NCBI GenBank assembly: GCA_047967505.1
Contig: CM106539.1
Length of the DNA stretch: 64,000 nucleotides
DNA from: Dipteris shenzhenensis
Lineage: Eukaryota; Polypodiophyta; Polypodiopsida; Gleicheniales
Direction: 5' to 3' (one strand)
Shown here: positions 57,501-64,000 of the stretch, in pieces
Layout: every line of letters starts with the position of its first letter
Position numbering within the stretch: position 1 is the stretch's first letter
Translations under genes and position numbers: made by a program
Notes under the pieces: generated by a model
The model's input: the letters and a program-made list of their open reading frames with translations, nothing else
The model's database searches: none
What the model was told of the DNA's origin: nothing

Positions 57501-57573
57501 AACTCATACCCACATTTAGAACATACATGTAAGAGTCTAATAAGAGAGCCTCCCCTGTCAAAACCCCCCTCAT
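54502..57573 (-). CDS. PLS-class pentatricopeptide repeat protein with E/E+ domain, no DYW
   Basis: An uninterrupted frame of 1023 codons. Seven P-type units are marked by S/T-W/F-x-x-M/I (SWQAI, SFGVM, SWGAM, TWSAM, SWGSM, SWNAM, SWCAM). Each has its L and S partners (LIDMYAKCGSLEEA, KACGSIGAIEQGRLIH), making about 20 or more motifs. The C-terminus holds P2-L2-S2, an E domain (LLTACRKFSNPEIGRH) and the PG-box start of E+ (KKPGRALIEVSSKVHEFV). The catalytic HxE/CxxC deaminase of DYW proteins is absent. Such proteins act in organelles as RNA-binding specificity factors for C-to-U editing, here presumably with a DYW partner. No clear transit peptide is visible. The start is uncertain. ATG at 57336 (944 codons) begins in conserved-looking sequence, while the 5' extension is made partly of an inverted duplication (57248-57429). 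Confidence 0.88.
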   Translation of the reverse strand: MRGVLTGEALLLDSYMYVLNVGMSYLHSGPWVKIYLYSILKCIVVFLQGMHVSRDVIRECTCRPVARSFILRSPFKSRGMHVSRDIINRLLKGDLETKDLATGRHVHSLMISSGLTPVNMLNDHLIRLFASCGSLLEANLVFCNISRPTAYSWQAIISAHATFGETDRAFELFHAMQSEGIIPNRCIFLGILKACANEKGIKQGRVMHEQIVKSGLDADVVLVNTLIDVYAKCGNLEEAHKLFDELPDRDVVSFGVMIAAYAHRGCGPLAIEIFNKLQQQGMRPDKVTFLSTLKACSSIGAIRQGRLIYDQIIRTGLQSDAIIGTTIIDMYVKCGSLEEAKKVFDELSNRTIVSWGAMIAGYAEHREGVAALKLFESMQLGGIIPDKVTFLCILKACGSIGAIEQGRLIHGQIISTGMVLDAVIGSTLIDMYAKSGSLSEARTVFDNLLNRDVVTWSAMIGAYAQHGDGFSAFDLFHKMQEEGKKPGIVTFACTLKGCGGIEDIGQGRLVHDQIIRSASESDVIIGSTLIDMYAKCGGLEEARKVFDTLQNRDVVSWGSMIAGYVQHGLGLPALELFNEMQEESIKPSNVIFSCILKACESIGSIDQGRLIHDQVIQNNLETDVVIGNTLVVVYARCGSLEEARRVFDELLNLDSVSWNAMIAGYAQNGHGLPALELFAKMQQEGMKPDKMTFSCILKACGSLGATAKGRLMHDQILREGLEFDVVVGTTLVDMYATCGSLEESRKVFNSLLTRNEVSWCAMIAGYAQHGNWGLAGQCLQDMQGQGLKPDDRIYTIMLAACSHAGQVEEGRRYFKAMKEDHGITPSIEHFNCIIDLLGRTGHLNEAAELLETIPIPPDIAGWMSLLTACRKFSNPEIGRHCFNQIVRLDPDVAAAYVFMSNIYVDAQMCKDAYKIQELKRFINAWKKPGRALIEVSSKVHEFVVSDETDKSGNVIFAKITRLRRLLEDEGYTPQLDVLLGSNREEGEEGTLPESWPHLGGKRHGFSFYKNLGGLDLEYNKWTE
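57248..57429 (-). repeat. 63-bp inverted repeat plus duplicated 28-bp spacer in the 5' part of the PPR frame
   Basis: Arms 57248-57310 and 57340-57402 pair with 4 mismatches in 63. The spacer 57311-57339 recurs as 57402-57429. The extra segment is a multiple of three, so the PPR frame stays open and gains about 30 residues. The same peptide start MHVSRD appears twice. This is the pattern expected from a template-switch event. Confidence 0.9.
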
Positions 57574-59369
57574 TTTTTCCCGACAGCAGCACTCCTGTTA
57601 AATGCTATCTTGCTACAGCCCAACCACGCAGCAGAATCACGCAACATGCAACGTCTCACCCTAAGATAGACACAAGTATACCCAAAGAAGTCACACACAA
57701 ATCTAGAGGATAACACACAATGCAGACAGAAAACTGAAGTCTTTATAAAGCTCTATAGTAGTGGACTAAACCAAATATAAAATCAACCTTCTAGGTACCT
57801 CACACCTGCAGCCACAAGATCAGTACAAAGACGTGTGCCTGATGCTGCTACTCAGCTCTTGTCTTCCTCTATCTCCCCCGTGCCTTTCATTGGGGCTTCA
57901 GTGGCTTGCTAGCTTGGGAGTACAAGGACTCAAGACCTTTATTTTTATGGAGGGTGGGCTGGTATTTCTCCCTCCTCTGGTTCTAGTCAACTGGGTTTTG
58001 TAAAGCAGACCGATTGGCCTCGTTACTGGACCCCACTGCTCTGGTGGGCCTATCCCCATACGGACCCCCTCCTGGGCCCCCCAACCTGTCTTGGCCAACC
58101 CGAATCTCTTGGCTGACCAGGCCCTGGCCCAACCTGGGTCTGTTTCTGACAGATGTAAATGCTCTTCTTGCTGGCTCATAAAAGCCCCTCCAGCCCTGCA
58201 CACTAGCCCCTCTGCTGGGGCACCCCAGTCCTCATGGATGTGGCTATGAAGGAAGCTGGTCATATGGCAGCCAAATCCCACATGGATGCGCTGCCCTTAT
58301 ACAGTCCTCCATGTACTCCTTCATGCAGCCCCTAATGCTGCTTATGTGGCAGCGAGCATGTTGCCCACATAACAGCCTCTTGCTTGTCAGATCTGCTGAT
58401 GTGGCACCTTGTACACGTGTCCACATCCAGATAGACAGCCTAATCATGTGTAAGTATGGTCCGAATTGGGAGTACGAAAGTAACCTCTCAATCATGATTC
58501 ATTACCACATGGACAGCCAATGCTGCTCGACTGGTGTCAGTATCAAGGCCTCCAGATGCTTCCCTATCTGCTGCTCTCTCAAATAGAAGGCTTCATTGGC
58601 CTTAAAAGAGTCCAAAAGGTAGCTCAATTCTTCATCTTGGAGCTGATCTACTGAGGCTATTCTCTTCCATACTAGGAGGAGGCTCCTCACTATTAGCTCT
58701 CCAATCCCGAATCCAGTCACTTGCCTTCCTACCCCCTTATGGTCTGCATATGAGGCTCCATAATAGGCCCTTCAAACAGACTCGGGTAAGGCTGATAAGA
58801 GGTGGCCGACCCCCCTTTGGATCTGATCTGACTTTCGGTCTGCCATGGCCAACCAGACCTGGCCGATCAGGTTTGCTGGGGTGTATAAAATCCCCCACCC
58901 ATCCCTTAGTCCATTGCTGGTCTTTGCCCCAGCCCTTGTGCCCATCCTTTGGGCCATCTCATGCCCTACCTCTATGCCCTTTCCCATTCAGGAAGCCTTA
59001 ACAGCCAAGTGTTCCCTTCCACCTCCACCTTCCCCTTTTTTCTCTTTGCTAGCACGAGCAGGTCTTGTTTCGATTTTGTGAATTGTAATCTTGGTGGTGA
59101 CTTTTTTGATCTGGATAGAGGGGCTTTGATGGCAGCTCCCTCAACCTCCCCCAACCGTTCAGATTTACCTCTCCCCAGAAGACAAGCAATAGGTGCAGAC
59201 ATGCAAACCGTCCCTTCAAGGCAGAGCAATGGTGGGCTGCATCCACTCAGAGCTAACTTCGTGATTGTATCCAGGCCAGTTTGGCACTGAGGGTGACCAC
59301 ATCTAAGACATCACCATCTATGGGAGAGGAGTCTTCCTTTTCTAGCTGAGTTCCCCTTTCACCACGCCC
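57574..59369 (+). other. intergenic stretch upstream of the PPR gene
   Basis: No clear gene. A TATA-like GTGTATAAAATCC occurs at about 58881. A 72-codon minus frame at 58502-58720 looks protein-like but is unrecognised. The GC-rich zone around 58000-58240 recalls LTR sequence, without a detectable partner. Confidence 0.4.
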
Positions 59370-59830
59370 TTGTGGAGAAGAGCCCCATCTTCCTTGGCCT
59401 GCATATGGTTTTCTCCATACCTTGGTACCACAGTTTTACAGTAGATGACAGGGAGATAACGCAAGTGCCGAGGTTTCTAGTGATACTATGCTTCTCAAGA
59501 TTTCGATGGCACATCGTCCCATTTTGTCTTCAATTGGAGCTTGCTTTGAAACCGTGCTGGAGTCCATGCCTGTAGTAGACTGGATCCTTGCACATCATTG
59601 TAACTTACGGCTCAAGGTCATCATGGAGTTTCTAGATTCCTTGCCAAAGGCAATTCTTCTAGAGACCTTGGATGGGGGCAAGGTCGAGGTCTCACGCCTC
59701 CTAGGGCAATGCTTCAGGTGCAGATGCAAGAGTTGTGCCCTCGCAATGTAGGTCATGCCTCCACCCAAGACAGCATTGAGAAAGTTGAGAGGTTAGACCT
59801 CCCCACATAGACAGACAACAACACAAGTCA
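59370..59830 (+). pseudogene. LINE ORF1-like (DUF4283/zinc knuckle) remnant
   Basis: Plus-strand frames give PVVDWILAHHCNLRLKVIME, then LPKAILLETLDGGKVEVSRL and CFRCRCKSC. This resembles the end of the DUF4283 domain and the following CCHC knuckle in ORF1 proteins of plant LINEs. The knuckle is altered and the frame stops at 59751. The hAT MITE at 59897 lies in its continuation. Confidence 0.45.
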
Positions 59831-59896
59831 TAGACCACTTGGGTTGAACCATCCAAGGAGGTTTGGACTTTCGCGGACTACAAGAAGCCTAGCAAG

Positions 59897-60232
59897 CATA
59901 GTTACCAGGGAACGGGAACGATCTAGAAATTCAAGTGTTGGAACGGGAACGTTTCGAGAAGGGGGAACCGGAACCGGAACCGGAACACCACGTCATACAC
60001 GACATGTCATCATATAACATTAAACTATGTTAGAAAATGAAAGAAACTAACATTTTACAGCTTTAAACTTTCGATATAAGCTCTAAAATACCCATTTAAA
60101 ACTTTCAAACAACTTTTTTTTAAAATTAAAAAAATTGGAGAACATTTTCGAGGCCGTTCCAATTTCGGCTTGCTTTCTAGAACGGCATTTCCACATTCCA
60201 AGAAGACGGAATGCCGTTCCCTGTTAACTATG
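59897..60232 (+). mobile_element. hAT-type MITE, 336 bp
   Basis: Terminal inverted repeats CATAGTTACCAGGGAACGG and (inverted) CATAGTTAACAGGGAACGG, 18 of 19 matched. It is flanked by a perfect 8-bp duplication CTAGCAAG at 59889-59896 and 60233-60240. The interior is AT-rich and includes a short GGAACC tandem run near the left end. It has no coding capacity. It differs from the MITE at 37631. Confidence 0.93.
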
Positions 60233-60240
60233 CTAGCAAG

Positions 60241-61560
60241 AGAACTACAAAGAACCAAAGATGCAATGCAAGTCGATGATAGCAAACGAGCCCAAGGCCT
60301 CCACCACTCCTCCCACCCAAGAGTAGTAGACAAAGCAAGCCCCTCAAGAAGACCTCCAACACCTGACGGAGAGATCTTTGATCTCCCTTAGACTTTAACC
60401 CCCCAGTACCTCATGATTTCTAGCCACCTGAGGAGACACCGTGCATAAAAGGTGCCCCCCGGCTCTCCCATTACCATCATCCACCCCATCCCTTCTCCCT
60501 CATTACAAACCTCCTTCCCCTTCTAGCCCCACCCTCAATTGCCTTTCTCTTCTTCTCTCCTCGCCATCTGAAACAAACGTAAATGGATATAACATGCAAC
60601 GGTAATTTGATCATGTAATCACAATAGGCCTTCTTTAAACCTATAGCGAGGAATTAGCGTTATGCACCATAGAGAGAGTAAGGAGATGAGGGTAGAGAGA
60701 GAATAGAGTCGATAATCAATTGGGTCCCTATACCCACTGAGGGTACCCTCCCCCAATCAATGGAGAATTTGGTTTTTAGTTGGAGAACTGAAAGATATAA
60801 ATAACACTCTTCGAGAGAGCACGGAATCATGCATCTGAAGAGTATACTATGCACACCTATTGCAGGCCCAAAGACCTGAGAGGCAACGCCAACCAATACC
60901 GAGACCTTGATGCTGTCCACATTGATGATGTAGGGCACTTCTACAAGGCAAGGAAGAGGCTTGTGCTGTCCATGGGAATGCAGGGTTACTACGTGAGTGC
61001 GAGAGTGAAAGCTAGGAGTAATATATTCCAAAAGAGAGCTGAGAGCTGACTCAATTATAGAGCTGAAAAGTGAGCTATGCAAAACTGTAAAATATAACTG
61101 TAAAGAGCTGCTGAAACAGTACCCAAACCTTCCTCTGTTTGCTGGTCCAAATCCCCGACCGTTGTGCTGCGTAGACACCTTCCAAGAGGGCTGAACTGAG
61201 GCCAAAAGCTAAGGCTGATCAGAGGCCAAACTCTAGAAGTGTTAGGGCTGCACAGGAGGGGCTGAGGGGAGCTGTTTGGAGTGCTGAAGGCTGGAGGACT
61301 GAATGAGGAATGAGGGCATGCTGGAGGGCTGAGCCAACCTACCCAAACTGGCCGACTTTTCAGTCAGCTGTTTGGGGCTGGTTGGTTGGGCCTTTGGCCA
61401 CATAAAAGCAGCCCTTGGCCCCATAAAAGGTGGCCTAGGGAGGGGTGCAGGGCAGCCTATAAAGGCAGCCCTTCGCCAGCCCATTTCCTTCACTTGTTCC
61501 AGCCCTAAGGGGGCCCAATAGGGCTCCTATCCTAGGCTGGACCTAGACCTATCTATAATC
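60241..61560 (+). other. gene-less stretch with LTR-like composition near 61380-61550
   Basis: No gene recognised. Near 61400-61470 two TATA-like words (CATAAAAGG, CTATAAAGG) lie in GC-rich sequence followed by CCCTAAGGGGGCCC. This recalls an LTR U3 region, but no partner copy was found. Confidence 0.35.
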
Positions 61561-62030
61561 CTAAGATGAAAACACTACCCTACTATTCTCCAGTGGGACC
61601 AGTGAACAAGGACTAATATTTTGACTTGACCTAAAGATGGACCTACGTAGCTTGTGCCTGACTGTCCCTAGACAAGGGCTCACAAAGAGATCACAGCCAT
61701 TGATCTTTTGGATGACAAGGAATGGTCCAAAGCACGTGAAAGACAACTTAGGGCATCGCTTGCCCACCTGCTTCAATCTTTCCTTGATAATTCGTAAATA
61801 CACCCATTGACCCTCTTTATATTGGACATCTCGTTTGGATTTGTTAATTTGGCGCGTGTACGATGCTTGAGCTTTGGCGATGCGGGTTTTCACTGACTCC
61901 GTAATCTCTGACATAGATTCCGTGGTTTTGTTGGCTTCAAGAGATGGAGACACCATCCTAGTAAGGAGTGATGTAAACCGTCTTCCAAACGCCGCTTCAT
62001 AAGGTGTGTGACCACCCAGTCAAGGAGAAG
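61561..62030 (-). pseudogene. Ty3/gypsy integrase C-terminal remnant
   Basis: The minus frame contains GGHTPYEAAFGRRF (integrase core end) at about 61985-62030. Then come KAQASYTRQINKSKRDVQYK, EGQWVYLRI and GPFLVIQKINGCDLFV, the usual gypsy C-terminal GPY/F-type module. Only this portion is present. Confidence 0.75.
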
Positions 62031-62229
62031 CATACAGCCAAGGATACAGACAGAGGAAGACATAAGGATCAGCTCAAAGGAAGGAAAGAAGCCACAGCCC
62101 CATTGGTTTCACAAGTGTGGATAATTATGTTGCAAGATTATGATGGGGATGAGGAAAATGAGGATGAACTTCAGGATGTGATAAGAAAAGATCACTCTAG
62201 AAAGACATCAAGGAGGCCCTAAAGATTGG

Positions 62230-62920
62230 AGTAACCAGAGATGTCAAGTTCATCTCGGGACACTTACAAATGGCATTGACCCCCTGAGCCTAGACAGAAG
62301 ATCAAGTTGGGAGAGAAGCATGTGCAGATGTCAAAGTATGATGGAGACCATAAACCCGAGGTTTTGTTTGGATGATTCAAGAGCCTAGACACATACTTTG
62401 CATGAGAGAGACCATGGAGCAGGCCAAACTGAATTTTGCTACTTTGCTTCTCAGTGGATCAGCCATTTTACAAGATATGATGTCCAAGCTTGGCTGGAAT
62501 TTAAAAGACAAATACAAAAACATTTCCTACCACTTCAGTTTGAGTCAGAGATACTGATTGATTGGGACAGCGTTAGACACAGACAGGAGAGTCTATTTGG
62601 GAGTACACAGAGCAATTCTAGATGACACTCATGAATATGCAAACTTTCGAAAAGAAGTCAAAGCAGGAACAAGCCGGTAAGTATCTTAGTGGCTTTGTAT
62701 AGAACTTTTCAAACTGAAATAAAATGTTTCAGCCTTAAAACTTCAAAGGAGATCAGGAGAAAAGAGGAGACGGTGGAACGTTTGCCTCCAAGAAAGCCAC
62801 AGTTTAGAAAGAAAAGAGAGAGATTTCAAGTGAATAAACCAAAATTTTCCACTAGTAGCATCGTACAGAAGCCCGCCCAACCTTCATCCAAGTACGCTAC
62901 GCCGCTGCGGATGTAGGTAT
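62230..62920 (+). pseudogene. gypsy gag remnant, opposite orientation
   Basis: Plus frames give ASQWISHFTRYDVQAWLEFK followed by QIQKHFLPLQFESE, resembling the W-x-x-F/Y region of gypsy gag. A basic pre-knuckle stretch (PPRKPQFRKKRERFQVNKPK) follows. Several frameshifts. It lies back to back with the integrase remnant, so the two belong to different or rearranged elements. Confidence 0.5.
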
Positions 62921-64000
62921 TGCCAAGACCTTATTGCGAAAGTTCGGGGCTCCAAACACTGTAGCCCCGGTAAAAGCTGCCACAAAACACTTATCCTTGC
63001 GCTCATCCACCACAATTTGCTGATATCGGCATTCAGCACAACGGAATGCTCGATCACCCCTGCAATCCAATCCGAGAGAAACAGTCTAGAACTCCAGCTA
63101 AAGAATGCCTGAAATCATTATTGAATACTTGCAATATTGGGAGAGCAACGTGGAAAACAAGTCAAAGCGCCGATACCTCTTCCTTCAGAGTGCTCACCTC
63201 CCTCCATAGCCAAAGCCTGCCGATGAAGCGCTTGTTTGGAAACCTGACAAATGTAGAGCTTGAAATGGTTGTAACTTGGAAGGGGCTTATGTCATGGAGG
63301 GGTATAAACGTTCGAAATAGGGTTTTTATTAGCACTGCCCCGCTAGGGGCAGGCTATAGCAACGAGAGAGTTGCCCTTTGAGGGCCCATCTAAAGCGGAC
63401 TTGTTAAGGTGGATTTTTGCATTGGAAAAGGAGACTTTCCACACAAAAAAAGGTAAGCTCTCCGCTCCCTCTCTGCCTCTCTCGCCTCTCTGTTGGCTTC
63501 ATATGCAAGCATGCAAACACCAAACAAGTAAGTCGTGTGTCGACCAGCTGTATTAGCATCCAAACACAGAAAAGCGGATTGCTTCCCTCTTTTCCATCAA
63601 CACCGGAACATGGTAGCTTCTGGTCCGAATCTGTTTGGCTCTATCGGCCCAGTGTAAGGTATTTTGAGTCTCTCCAAAAGATAAATTACTCAGGCTGACG
63701 TTTAGGAAAATACAAGTTTGACAGGTACCCGTGTAAGTCCCACACCCAAAACGGCCTCATACTTATGTCAGCAGCAGTGCCAAAACTCGAAAGTCAGATG
63801 CTGCAGCGTGCTGATAAATACCTTTAAGAGCTGGAAGGTCTTTCTCTACGCTCTAGTTGGATGTGCAGCTGTGGAGGCCTGCATTGAGTGCTCTTTCGCT
63901 CATCCGTTCTCTTCTGCGCTCAGTGGATTCTTCTTCGTATCACTTTATAGTAGCTATATACGCCTTTCAACAACACGCTCAGTGATAAAATGTTGCACGG
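62921..64000 (+). other. gene-less window end
   Basis: No domain, RNA or transposon motif recognised. Open frames of up to 111 codons (63046-63381) show no family signature. Confidence 0.4.

Noticed and set aside
60660-61205. 181-codon minus-strand open frame
   Set aside because: Low-complexity, hydrophobic and Ser/Leu-rich composition without motifs, near LTR-like sequence. Most likely a chance frame.

Overview
This 64 kb window is nuclear DNA of a land plant, most likely a fern or another seedless vascular plant. I infer this from the long PLS-type pentatricopeptide repeat (PPR) gene without introns in its repeat region, the intron-containing HYL1-like dsRNA-binding gene, and the dominance of degenerate Ty1/copia, Ty3/gypsy and LINE elements. 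Only two host genes look functional. One is a three-exon double-stranded-RNA-binding protein gene at 12952-14054 (+). The other is a PPR editing-factor-like gene at 54502-57573 (-). Host-gene debris includes a HAD/FCP1-like phosphatase pseudogene (31209-31959, -) and a multicopper-oxidase exon fragment (41013-41357, +).

Layout. 1-4530: a copia element on the minus strand, cut by the window start. 4554-5308: an LTR of a second copia family (family D), with its primer-binding site and a poorly conserved interior. 7722-11294: another family D element that keeps only a broken gag between two LTRs. 11300-17630: the dsRNA-binding gene and its flanks, including large tandem duplications. 17629-19200: two LINE remnants. 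19639-22534: an intact gag-only LTR retrotransposon with two LTRs of 349 bp that look identical by eye, and a perfect 5-bp target duplication (TSD). 24057-29572: a full-length but mutated copia element (family A) with a perfect TSD. 29600-36300: gene-poor sequence with the phosphatase pseudogene and palindromic low-complexity DNA. 36300-54210: a multi-layer nest of retroelements. 54502-57573: the PPR gene. 57600-64000: LINE ORF1, hAT MITE and gypsy remnants.

The nest at 36.3-54.2 kb is the most informative structure. A LINE (-) was split by a copia element of family C (+). Family C received a gypsy element (B, -), and gypsy B received a copia family A element (-) with TSD ATTTC. In the present sequence these elements are scrambled. 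The two halves of the copia A insertion, each carrying one copy of ATTTC, lie in opposite orientation, and so do the two halves of gypsy B. A single inversion of about 40613-50096 restores copia A, gypsy B and copia C together. It is therefore either a real inversion or an assembly error with a precise signature.

The gag-only element (TR-GAG type) appears to be the youngest insertion. It carries an intact 271-codon gag with two zinc knuckles, no pol, and an unusual array of three polypurine-tract modules before its 3' LTR. It must have been mobilised by proteins supplied in trans. Coordinates of degenerate elements are approximate. No computation beyond reading the sequence was done.
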